Assembly: GCF_011386835.1 (NCBI RefSeq)
Contig: NC_088792.1
Span: 113,804,421-113,868,420, forward strand
DNA from: Chrysemys picta bellii
Lineage: Eukaryota; Chordata; Testudines; Emydidae
Direction: 5' to 3'
Length of the DNA stretch: 64,000 bases
Each line of letters opens with the position of its first letter. Within the stretch, counting starts at the first letter, position 1. The translations under genes were made by a program, and so were the position numbers. Below are positions 12,150 through 22,769 of this stretch, one piece after another. A model generated the notes under the pieces. The model was not told where the DNA came from. It was given only the letters and a program-made list of their open reading frames with translations, and searched no databases.

Positions 12150-12625
12150 GAGGAGGAAAATAAAGTCTGCATGGTCAAAGGATAATTTTTCATTTAAGTT
12201 GAAGATTGGGTTCAAGCCACTTAGAGGTGGCTTTTTAAAAAAAAATATTTACATAGTTTCTTGTAGAACTGATCCAAAGTTTTCAGGCAAGAAGCTTTCC
12301 ATTGAAAAATGGCCTTTTCTCAAACAAAAAATTACTAAAATTTGATATCATCCAAATTTTGTTTATCTACACAATGTTTTAATACACTTCAAATTGAAAT
12401 CATTAACATTTTTTTTTTGTTTACTGAAAACCTAGTTCTCCATGGGGGAAAAAAAACCTATATTAGGTAAATGACAACTTTCTATAACCATTTTGAAAAC
12501 CATTTAAATTAAAAAAATCTGAAAAATGATGCCAATATGGAAAAATGGGACCATTTCAAAACCAGCAAACATGAGACAATTCAGAAATTTTATAAAATTT
12601 TCCTGATTTTCAACTAGCTCTATTT
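12150..12625. repeat. diverged AT-rich repeat
   Basis: This low-complexity A/T-rich stretch has repeated phrases such as ATTTTCCTGATTTTCAACTA near 12600. Similar phrases end the stretches at 3190-3220 and 17640-17915, suggesting three old copies of one family. I cannot define ends or a target duplication. Confidence 0.3.
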
Positions 12626-14029
12626 ACAAGCAGTGAAAAGCAGGCACTGATTTAGACTCAGTGCTTTTGATGGAAATATAAACCAAAAGTCAATCTAGAA
12701 TCCAGTTTTTGCTAATTTTCCAAGATTTTTTCTTATAATGAACACACAAATCTCCAACAGCTGTGACCTAATGACCAGTTTATTTTAAAAAAATATTCCA
12801 TATCAAAATAAGCAAATGTTAGCAACTATTGCAACATGGGAAAAGTCAGTGTTTGAAACTGTTGTCAGCGGATAGTTATGTTTTCTGGAGATCAGTACAT
12901 ACAATTTAATAAAGTACAAACAAATTTAAGAGAAAGTAAGTTCTCTTATAAATAAGACCAGATTTTTTTCCCCATCTCAAATAGGTCTTCACTTACAATA
13001 TGCAAGATTCTTTTTCCATGTCCTCCTGTTTTAGTACATGTACTGGTTTATCATTGCATGTTGGTGATATGAGATACTTTGGCTAAGTAACACACTGCTC
13101 AAATGTAATCATCTTCTGACCCAGTATTTTTTTCTAGACCATTGCATCTTCTGTTCACTACGTAATGAAACTGAGAATTCTGAAAAGGAAAATTCAGAAA
13201 CTACACTTTACTGTATATATACCAATATTTTCTCTCATATGACCCCATTGTTCTACCTTAATGGCATCTTACTGCATCTTTTCCTCCTGTGTGCTATGGA
13301 AAATATTTACTTATTTCAGAGAACTCAATTGCAGCAGTTTACCTTCCAAGCCATTAAAATCTTATTTGCTACTCAAATGGCCAGCAATGGTAGCAAAATT
13401 ACAAAGAATAAGGTGGACATGCCTATAGCAAAAAGCAACAAATAGTTTAGTGTATTTTTGCCACAGGAAATTAGACGTTTTAAATACTATTTTCCTGCAG
13501 TTTCACCTATTTGTAAAATGGGTGAGGTTGTTTTATTTAAATAGCTAATTTTTAGTGCAGACCTATGAGTCCTGTAATGGGGGTGAGAATTTTGCATCAT
13601 GAGTACCACAAATACAAGATTGTAATCTAACTTGCTATTTCTCCATCATGCTAAAAAAACAACACAATCTGCAACTCTGGCAGCAGGGGTTATCAGGACC
13701 CCTGATTTACTGCAGATTATACTGAGATCAAGGGTTTTTTTTAAAACCAGTTTCAGTATCATGGACCTACCAAACATGAAGCCCCCTTCTCCCACACACA
13801 ATCAGCACCAAACTGGCCATAAGGGCCTAAATTGTACGCATACAATTAACAACATGAAATGACACATACCTCACTTCAAATGTCTGGCCCTATTTGTAAG
13901 AATTGTTGACCATCACCTCTCTAGTTATTTCAACATTTTATTCATTTATTTCTCTACCATTTCCACCAATTATACATTTGTAATTGGCATCATAAACTAT
14001 TGCAAACATGAAAGAAACATTGTACATAC
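12626..14029. other. intron downstream of the EPB41L4B exon
   Basis: No second FERM exon (expected to begin with a His-Trp-Leu-Asp-type sequence) could be found on the minus strand here, nor any recognisable element. Confidence 0.5.
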
Positions 14030-14134
14030 TGTAACCTGGGAGGCATCCATGAACTGCAGGCCAAAATAATCAGTTTCCACAAGGTCCAAATGATAGACAA
14101 TCTGGTCAAACAAATCCAGCCCTTTTGCATTTTT
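14030..14134 (-). CDS. EPB41L4B: internal exon of EPB41L4B (FERM domain, F1 lobe)
   Basis: The exon is 105 bp and encodes 35 residues in phase 0/0, from [18 protein letters not shown] through [11 protein letters not shown] to ASQVT. This is the conserved F1-lobe segment of band 4.1-type FERM proteins, which link membrane proteins to the cortical cytoskeleton. On the minus strand it is preceded by the acceptor TTTGAATTACAG and followed by the donor GTATGT. From memory of the family, [17 protein letters not shown] fits EPB41L4B (EHM2) better than EPB41L5, which reads IMYHLDLIESDYFGLRF. The reading frame runs on into intron on both sides, but similarity stops exactly at the splice sites. It is the only host exon seen in the window. 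EPB41L5 cannot be fully excluded. Confidence 0.85.
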
Positions 14135-14160
14135 CTGTAATTCAAAAGGAAAAACAAAAG
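14135..14160 (-). other. EPB41L4B: splice acceptor and polypyrimidine tract
   Basis: On the minus strand a T-rich tract (TTTTGTTTTTCC) leads to AATTACAG directly before the exon. The matching donor, GTATGT, occupies 14029-14024 just after the exon. Both agree with vertebrate consensus. Confidence 0.8.
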
Positions 14161-17100
14161 ATTTTTTTAAAAGGGTTTGACGGGGGAGGGGGAATGCACA
14201 AAGACAATTCATTTTAAAAATTGCATGAGAAGTACACTGCTTAGATGTTAAACAATTCAGCTGAAAGTGCTTTTATTTCCTCCAATGAATAAGGCATTTC
14301 TTAGGTGTTTATCATGATGGTATCTAACACTGACAAATCACCAAGATGTGCAATAAATTTACTACTTAGTTTAGTGTCAAAACATTTTGCGCCCAGTTCA
14401 ACTTTAAGACGTTTTCTACAAGTAGCTACAGAAGCAAAAGGAAAATAATTTCATTGCTAATGCCCTGCAATATGGAGCCAGCATTTTAAACCCCAGGAAA
14501 CCAAATTCTCTATTAAATGTCTGCTTCAGTAATTGTCTGAAGTCTGTTGGCAGCTGCCTGATGTCAACTGCAATTATGAACTGCCATTGCACCATTCAAG
14601 CAGCAAAATAAATTTAAGACAACTTGACTAGTTAAGAGTACTACAAGGAAAGATAATGGCATTTGATAGGGTCTTTAAATAATGCTGCTAATTGTTGAAC
14701 AGCATTTATGGCCTTTACACAAAAAAACAAAACAAAACCCACAAGTTTTACTAATTTGGCACCCTTATAGGAATGTGTGGGAATGAAAACTAAACTACCC
14801 TCAGCCCAGGTTAGGGCTGATTCACAGGCAGGATGTTGGTAAGGAAGCTTGCACTGTCACTACTCCTGTGCTGTACCTGTATGCTTGTCCACTTGTTCAA
14901 AGGGTAACTCATGAATTTAAGTCATCAGTGCTGCTGTCAAGTTCAAACACTGGAAGAAAACTAAGGTGTGGAGGTTGTGGGAATGGGTGGAAGGAAAAGC
15001 ACAGAAACAAACCAATTTGAAGTGCCAACTTTGTTGCTTAGAGTTGAGAATATATTTTTTCAAATATTTGGAAAGAATTTCTTTAGAAGAAAATAACCCA
15101 GCACAACATGCAACTGAACTGGAGCCTTGTTTTTTTTAGGTAAGGAGCAGCATCATGTCACAATGAGATGTAGACCAATTCCCTAGACACAGTGCACCTG
15201 ATTTTCAGATTTGAAGTCCTAATGCCCACAACTGCACACTTACGTTGCATTCATATTACTGCATGTGATTTGTATACATGGATGGATACTTAGTCATGCA
15301 TGCAAGGAGGTTACCATTTTGAGTGCACATTCAATAGTAAGCCCATTATTATGGTTACACACATTTATAAAGGCACTTATTAAAATATTATCTTGGTCCA
15401 CTTGACTTAATTTAGATTAAAACCACCCAAAATGTTGTGAAACAGATACATATACAACTTTATTATAAAGACTTGAGGTAAATTCTACCATGAGGCAATA
15501 CATTTAAACTATTAAATTAATTTTATCATCATTCTATTGGTTTACTAAGTAATATGCCTAAACTTCACTCTTTCTCTGTGATATTGCTAAAGTTGCAGTT
15601 GGTCAGGAAAGGGGCCCAAACAAGAGCTCTCTTGTTTTTTTAAGAAAAAAAGCTGCTAACCAGGCATTTTCCACAAGGGGTCCTCAGCTATGGAATTTAC
15701 TCTCCTGCTTTGTGGTCCATTCAAGCCATTTTTTAACCTTCCAAATACAATATACTGAAAAGCCCACCTTTTTCCATATATGTCAGGGAAGGAACAAGTC
15801 AGTAGTATGGATCTATGGCAGTTACATTGTTAGATTACTGTTCAATGACTGTGTTACTGAAGGGAACAGCTGTACTATTTGCATGGGCAGTTTGTAAAAT
15901 GTGCAATAGGTTTTTAATTTTCTGTATCAAATATTGTTCTAATGAATGTAAAGTATACAGAGCCTAGGTTGACTGTTAAATACGACACACAGAACTGCAA
16001 AAGTTGGGCGCTGCATATAAACAGAGTTACATAATGAATACATTTGTTTCTGCTCTCTCTTGAACAGAGATGTAACAACACATCAGGCTCTGAGTCTCTT
16101 ACAAGTGATCCTCAGTGGGGAAGGAGGAATGGCACTTTTGACAGATCCCATTCAGCACAAGATATATGCCAGGATATAGGGAACTGCTTTATCTTTAGCG
16201 TATTATGGCCATTATATAAGGACATCTTAAGAGTAGGAGCACATCTACTACTGCCTCTGAATTTTTTTATTTTTTTAAAATCTATGTTAAGAGGTCAGAA
16301 ACCTGATCTCTAAAACATGTTAGGCATTTTCATTTAGCTCCCTTTCCCAGAAAAACTCTCTGATTTCAATTGGACTAGAATTTGACCTTTAAGTTTTCAA
16401 TTAATCTGATCTTCTACATATAAGAGAGCATTGTAACCACATCATAAAAAAAAATTCTTATAAAAAAGAAAAGATTCCAAGCTGTTATCTTACAATACTT
16501 GGAAATTCTCTTCTCTAACCATAAAGAAAGGAATGAAATAATTTCCACCTCCACTAGCTTTCTTGAAGAGGTCAAACAGCTCTGGTGTAGGTGGCAAGTT
16601 CTATTTAAGCCTCAAATAACATAACTGACAAATTGAAAGCACTGCAATTTGAATTTTTCTATGTTTTCAGAAACATCCATTTGATTTCCATTAAAATAAG
16701 ATGTACAGCTACTTAACAGAAGTGAGAAAGTGACATCTTAGGATATTGTTTTACTTGTTTCGGGGGAGGCACAAGATGATTTATAGAAAGACATGCTTTA
16801 TTAATCACAAAATTCAACAACCTTATTGCAAACATCTGAGATAATCACCTCCTAAGATATAATGTTGCTTAGAAACAGTATGCATCCACGTCACTGTTTT
16901 GAAGGTGCAGTATTTAATAACATTCTAGACTAGAGTCAAATAAGCAAGGAATGTATTCTAAAGATGGATTTGTTGTTGTTATTTTAAATGTTTAGTGAAA
17001 CTAATGCTTGTGAAAGATGCCAAATCAAAAGCACACTAGAATGAAGTATTCTCTCCACCTGAGCAGAGACAGCAGATACAACACAGGTAATAGGAATCCA

Positions 17101-19535
17101 ACAGTTTAAGTCAGTTTTCCATGACCATTCAATTCTTGAGAGCTTGCTTATGCATAGACTGTCAGTAAGCATGCCAATTATGAAGCAGACACCTGTCAAA
17201 CAGACACTAGCCTGTCCTGCCACTACCAGCCTGGGTCAGGAGCACACACTGTTCCACTGCACACATGTTCACCACAAATATGAAGTGAGTCACATAGAAA
17301 AAGTAGCATTGTCATTTACTCAATTGTTGTAAAATGCAATATTACATATGTAACTTGTAGTAGACGACAGCCTTTAAATGTTAATAAATGTTATTTCCTA
17401 ATTATTTGAACCTTCAGATAAAAAAATTGTGCTGGCGCTCTGGGTAGCATGGGGGTTGGTGGGGGAGACTTTCTTCCAGGCATTACAGCAATGGGAAGAT
17501 GGGAGAGTGCAGCTCCCCATCCTCTAACAGTAGAGACAGTACTCTCCTTTCTCCTATCCCTTCGCTGCCTGATGGAGAATATGAAGAGGGAACAGCAGAA
17601 GGAGCTGGGGCGTAGAGTGGGTAGAAAATTTTCCATACATGTTTTTTTGTAGGAAAATGGTCTTTAACAATACATTCTTTTTTTAAATTGTCCACATTAT
17701 CAAAATTTTCTGTGATGTTTGTTATGGAAATTAAAATAGTTTTAAAATCCTTTATTTACCCCAAACCGCATTTTCTTACTGTAAACGGGGATTTCAGTCA
17801 ATGAAAAATTTTCAAAACAATATTCAATTTAAAATACTGCTGAAAATTTAATGGAAAATGGGCCCATTTAAGAAAAAGTATTTTGAAATTTTCATGAAAT
17901 CATTTCCCAACCAGTTTTACTGCGGTGTTGCTGGGGCTCCAAATCTTTCTTAAAGTACGTAGAACAACATCCTCTTCCCGTTTTCCAGATGTGAGAAGAG
18001 CTGTCCAAGTTATGAGTCCCCTATCTGTCTCTTCTCCCCTTCAGGAGGATCCATCCCTCAGCAAGCTTCTCCACCTGTCCGAGTCGGTGGGGGTAGGGGG
18101 AAAGAGGGGAAAAAAACGTGCTATCAGCTCCCAAAGCTAGAACATTGGTTTTACTTGTACCGTCTCCTGGCACTGCATGGTAATGAGGGGGAAAAAAGTA
18201 GATGGGGTAGGGTAATACAAAAAAAAGACGAGTGCTGATAAGGGCTGGTCTACACTAGCGCTCCAAAAATGAATTTTGTAGTGTTTTGGACATGTCAAAT
18301 TAACTGTGTAATAATATTATCAACATGGCAGAATGGTTAGGGAGGAAAAACTGGCAGAATATCCTACGAAAGTATACAATTTCTGAGACCTGTTGATGGA
18401 AATAAAAGATTCTATCTCCCATCTCACTTTCAAGGATGAATAGGTTGACATGGGTGATGTCTTTAGCATAAATTGTTCTGCTTGTAAGATTTTGATGCTT
18501 TTTCAAATATTTGACAGACAGTAGCATGTATCTCTCTCTGTGTTCTTGCACCAAAGTACATTTGTTTTGTAGGTTTTTGAATGGGAGCATCTTATAAATA
18601 TCTCCCAGCACTTTGATTCCTACATCTATCCATGCTCTTTTCAAAATGTCTATCTGCCTTAAAAATAACCTACTGGGGGAGGAGGGTACTTGTGCTCCTT
18701 CCTGATGTGTAAGGAAAGTTGGAAAGATTTCTTTAAAATATTTTTTCTACTAATTTTTACTTCAGAGATAAAATTATTAAGTTGTCTCTTCCCACTTTCT
18801 GCTGGAAGATTCCTTGGAGTGCTAGAGAACTGAAGTTGGAGCATTCTCAAGCCTCGAGTGAGGACAAAGATGTTTCAAGGAGCTGCCCACTGTTCCATCC
18901 ATCAACACGAAAGCACATCTGCAATAAGCAGGAGAGTGGAACTGGCATCAAGGATAATTTTAGGTTCCACTGTCATTCTCTTCTACCCTCCCCTCTCTTT
19001 GCCCCAAGATCAGCCTGGCAACTTCAGGTACTACAACCGCAGATTAAGGAAATATTTAAACAAATAAGTACTTCACACTTATCCTACTTTACTTCGTACT
19101 CTGAAAATCTTAGAGAGAGCAATTTTTAATCAGAAGTCTTCCAGAACTCCCTGGATTGGGCGCGACTAAGTGGAACATTGTCCTTATACTAAGCATTATC
19201 ACTCCCTTTCCATCCCGATGTTTCCTAAATGCTACTGCCCACAACCACTCCCAAGACAAAAAGAATAAGGAGCAGCGACAATTCACCTTGTTCAGATTCA
19301 AAAGGATTAAAGAATTATCTCTTTGGACAGAACAGAAGCAGCTAGAATAAAAACAAGGAACCCGAAGTGCTTTACAAATTCTGGGCAAAAATTATAGCTA
19401 TCCAGCATTTTTAATAGAGAAGCACTGTAGAAACTCCTTTTTTGTATCCTCAGACAAGGCAATGATAGGACATCTTAAATCTAGTAGGTGGATTGTGCAA
19501 GCTTTTGGGTCTTTCAACGCCCCACCTCACCCCAG
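14161..19535 (-). other. upstream intron, no further exon recognised
   Basis: The sequence is mostly AT-rich, with no supportable exon, RNA gene or well-bounded element. The stretch 17640-17915 is A/T-rich and resembles the diverged repeat near 12600. A short GGGCTGGTCTACACTAGCG at 18242 looks like one terminus of an otherwise unrecognised repeat. Some unique sequence here could include conserved enhancers, which cannot be judged from one genome. Confidence 0.5.
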
Positions 19536-19965
19536 TCCCAGGTATTATGGTGGTGCCAAGAGCCTCAACCAGGATCACTGTCCCACTTTGACAGGCTCTA
19601 TACCAGGGGTCGGCAACATTCGGCACGCGGCTCACCAGGGTAAGCACCTTGGCGGGCCGGGCCAGTTTATTTACCTGCTGACGCGGCAGGTTCAGCCGAT
19701 CGCGGCCCCCACTGGCTGCAATTCGCCGTCCGGGGCCAATGGGGGCGGCGAGAAGCCATGGCCAGCACATCCCTCAGCCCGCGCCCTTCCCGCCACCCCC
19801 ATTGGCCCGGGACGGCGAACCGCAGCGAGTGGGGGCTGCAATCGGCCGAACCTGCTGCGTCAGCAGGTAAATAAACTGGCCCGGCCCGGCAGGGTACTTA
19901 CCCTGGCGAGCCACGTGCCGAACGTTGCTGACCCCTGCTCTATACAAACACATGAAACACTATGG
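19536..19965 (+). repeat. MIR-like SINE split by a hAT insertion
   Basis: TATTATGGTGGTGCCAAGAG, then AACCAGGATCACTG, then CTCTATAC at 19596-19603 continue after the insertion as CTCTATACAAACACATGAAA from 19938. Removing the insert and one duplication restores the usual order of the same SINE block seen at 6176. Confidence 0.7.
19604..19937. mobile_element. palindromic GC-rich hAT MITE
   Basis: The outer ends are CAGGGGTCGGCAAC and GTTGCTGACCCCTG, inside a perfect 8-bp duplication CTCTATAC (19596-19603, 19938-19945). The inverted similarity runs about 150 bp into each arm (for example CCAGTTTATTTACCTGCTGA on the left, matched in reverse near 19870), so the 334-bp element is almost one long hairpin. 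It has no transposase. The perfect duplication and high arm similarity suggest a fairly young insertion into an old SINE. Confidence 0.93.
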
Positions 19966-21160
19966 GTGGCCAAGTGTCTATAAAAATTATGTAAATATAG
20001 ACATCACTGTCCATTCTGAGTACCATATCTTGGCATATATTTTAATGTCAACATTTACAAGAGAGATGCAATAGCATCTTGCACACAGCTAAGGGCCACT
20101 GGTCTTTTTGGGGTTAGGGAAATTACAGCCCTATATAAGTGTACCTCTCTCCTCAGCCTCTGCAAATACCATTATAAATACTAGAGCAAGATGATCACAG
20201 AAGAGTCACTAAAACTCCACATTGACACCATACTTCCAAAGATAATTGCCTCTTATTCTATCGCAGGAAATAGACTTTTCTGTCTCATCTATTTTGGTGT
20301 TCATGAACACTGGCAAATCTAGTCCTGCTACAAAAGGATACCAGATAATTGAAATCTATGCCCTAATCAGGTGTGTAAAGTAAAATCTGTGTAATTCATT
20401 TGCAGTTTTTGGGATCATAGATTGTAATTCCTTTTTGTGGCTGAATAACATTTCGAAGTTCAATTTTTTTGTGACTTGAGCCTTCAGATATTCTGCTGAC
20501 AGACAGCTTGCCTGCTCTTCTGATTTGTTCAAATGACTTTTCTTTCAAGTGGAAGAGAGGATATTTAATCTACTGTTTAACAAGACGACGCAACTACTAT
20601 GTGGCTTTGGTTAATTTTTAACATATTAATGTGAGTTTAATAGTGGCTATATTTTATTCTGTTTTTTTCTCTTTTGCTAACATGCCTATTTGCATCTTTC
20701 ACCAACAATATCACCCTCCCCCCATATACCTTGCAAGATTCCCAGCCGATAGATTGTACAGACTATTTTTACAACAAAAAATGCAAGTTAAAAAAATTAC
20801 TTAGCATTTACTTTCAGATCCTTCATTATGAATTAATCTAATCTCCATCTGTGTTTTCAGGATGTGTTATATAAAAGTGCCACCTTAACTTTGACCATGT
20901 CTACATCACTCATTCTCTCAACACTGCACTGTGTGATATGACAAAGGTACAATACTTGCCTGCTAGGTTAGGAATCTGAACTTGTGTTGGGAACTACAGA
21001 ATCTTATTAAGGTCAGTTAAAAAGCTGAGACTATCATGGTCCTCTTGCTTCAAGACAAGTACTCGTTCTGCTATTTGTTATTTGCGTGTAGTTAACAGAA
21101 GCAGAATGAGGAGTGTCCTTTTTACTTGATACTCTCAATGCGCTGAGAATTTTCATCCAA
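19966..21160. other. no recognisable feature
   Basis: Non-coding intron-like sequence; no ORF of interest and no element ends found. Confidence 0.45.
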
Positions 21161-21840
21161 GAGACAAGGTTGGTGAGGGAGTATCTTTAGGGTTACCATA
21201 CGTCCGTTTTTTCCCAGACATGTCCGGCTTTTTGGTACTCAAATCCCCATCCGGGGGGAATTGCCAAAAAGCCGAACATGTCTGGGAAAATACTCCCCCC
21301 CGCCCAGTCCCCTGCTTACCTTGGCTCCGGCAGGCTGTGAGCAGCAGGCAGATTCCCCTGCGGCGGCGGCTGCTGCTGCTCCCCCCAGACACCTCAGCTC
21401 TGTGCAGCTGAAGAGTGGAGCTGCCCCAACGCTACCGGCTTCACGGTTTGCCGGGCAGCCCCCAGACCTCCAGACCCTGCGCCCCCAGCCGGGCATTTCC
21501 CCTCCCGGGCTCCGGCTGCACTGGGGAAGCACCTGGCCGGGGGAATAGGGTCTGGAAATCTGGGGGCTGCCTGGCAAACCGTGAAGCTGGTAGCGCTCAG
21601 GCAGCTTCGCGTGGCTGGCAGGGAGGAGGGGGAATGCGGGGCGCTCACGGGAGGGGGCGGAGTTGGGGCAGGGACTTTGGGGAAGGGGCCGGGGAAGGGG
21701 TGGAGTTGGGGAGGGGCCGGGTGCGGGGCCCCTTTTTTAAGGTTTAAATATGGTAACCCTAAGTATCTTTTATTGGACCAACTTCTTTTGGTGGAAGGTA
21801 CAAGATTTCGTACTACACAGAGCTCTTCTTCAGTTGGGAA
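21161..21840 (+). repeat. older dispersed repeat interrupted by a hAT element
   Basis: GAGACAAGGTTGGTGAGGGA ahead of the insert and TATCTTTTATTGGACCAACT after it, followed by ACACAGAGCTCTTCTTCAG, make up a repeat widely seen in sauropsid genomes. The hAT copy at 21188-21761 split it, duplicating AGTATCTT. Confidence 0.65.
21188..21761. mobile_element. non-autonomous hAT element, same family as 755-2879
   Basis: The ends are TAGGGTTACCATA and TATGGTAACCCTA, with an 8-bp duplication AGTATCTT at 21180-21187 and 21762-21769. Near the left end an internal palindrome (CCAGACATGTCCGGCTTTTT, mirrored at about 21266-21290) matches the GGACATGTCC motif near the right end of the element at 755. The 574-bp interior is GC-rich, with a reverse-oriented pair around TTTGCCGGGCAGCC / GGCTGCCTGGCAAA. 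It encodes no transposase. Confidence 0.92.
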
Positions 21841-21889
21841 GGAAGCAGAGTGTCTGAACATTATTTTAGAATCTCCACCTTGAATCTGA

Positions 21890-22335
21890 TGCTTGTTGAG
21901 GAAAATTAAGTCCATTGTCACCCTTTCCCTTTTCTTTTTGGGGATCATGATACATGGTGAGATAAGTGCCCTGGACCTGTGTCCCCTTGGGGGACACTCT
22001 CTCTGTTTTCCTGATTTCCAGTAGTCTTCCTTTTCTGACTTATTCAACATTTTTCCCTGCCATATTTTTGCGTAGAGGAGACCTTCCCTGATAACTGCTG
22101 AAATAACCAACGTTGAAGATTCATTACTAACAAAGTCTAGCACATATCTATCTGTGCAGCTAGCAATGGGTTTTTTTGGAAATAAAAAGTCTCTTTCTAT
22201 AGGAATGGTGAATACTTTACTAGGGTATATGTTGGCACTTTTAATTGGGAGGGTAACAAAGGCTATTTTGGGCTTAGGGGTATTTGTAAAACTTGGACAG
22301 ATTATCATTTGCTTTCTGGAAGACCCTAATCTCAT
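21890..22335 (-). CDS. unidentified ORF, about 149 codons of non-repeat coding-like sequence
   Basis: A minus-strand frame opens at an ATG at 22335 and stays open to 21394 (313 codons), but the part below about 21890 only reads through the older repeat and the hAT element. The upper 149 codons hold a lysine- and serine-rich protein with CPPRGHRSRALISPC and IMIPKKKRERVTMDLIFLNK. In the same frame upstream, codons for GALDFKKLNKIKKHQKLHPQ at about 22430-22370 are separated from the ATG by two stops, so the true reading unit may be longer and broken. I recognise no domain. It may be a decayed gene of a mobile or viral element, a retrocopy, or chance. Confidence 0.35.
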
Positions 22336-22571
22336 TCAATTAACTCATGTAGGGATCCAGACTTGAGGATGCAGTTTCTGGTGTTTTTTAATCTTATTCA
22401 GTTTCTTAAAATCAAGAGCTCCCATCCCACATTCAAGCACTATTCATCATAATATTTTTGCATTATGCATTTGCATTTTGCATTATGCAGCAATACCTTT
22501 GCTTTTCCTTAACTAGGCTCTTTTTTTTTTTTTCTTTTAAAGGGCAATGATTTTGGCGAAAAACCCTAATA

Positions 22572-22764
22572 CACCTCTACCTCGATATAACGCTGTCCTC
22601 GGGAGCCAAAAAATCTTACCACGTTATAGATGAAACCGCGCTATATCGAACTTGCTTTGATCCACCCAAGTGCGCAGCCCCCCCCCCCCCCCCCGGAGCG
22701 CTGCTTTGCCACAATATATCCGAATTTGTGTTATATCGGGTCGCGTTATATCGGGGTAGAGGTG
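22572..22764. mobile_element. Tc1/mariner-type MITE (pogo/Tigger-like)
   Basis: The inverted ends CACCTCTACC(T/C)CGATATAACGC agree at 21 of 22 bases. They are flanked by TA on both sides (22570-22571 and 22765-22766), the TA target duplication of Tc1/mariner elements. The 193-bp interior has a C-run at 22679-22694 and no coding capacity. Confidence 0.9.
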
Positions 22765-22769
22765 TATTA

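Noticed and set aside
14030..14134. Assigning the exon to EPB41L5 or EPB41L4A
   Set aside because: From memory, EPB41L5 has IMYHLDLIESDYFGLRF and EPB41L4A has a clearly different F1 sequence; the observed residues fit EPB41L4B best.
19450..19983. 173-codon plus-strand ORF and 106-codon minus-strand ORF
   Set aside because: Both cross the palindromic GC-rich hAT element and the flanking SINE; a palindrome creates matching open frames on both strands.
21394..21890. C-terminal half of the 313-codon minus-strand ORF
   Set aside because: It reads through the older repeat and the hAT element at 21188-21761, so its Pro-rich sequence is not part of a gene.
22679..22694. C-run as a functional G-quadruplex site
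   Set aside because: Homopolymer inside a MITE with no regular loop pattern; length is likely unstable or a sequencing artefact.
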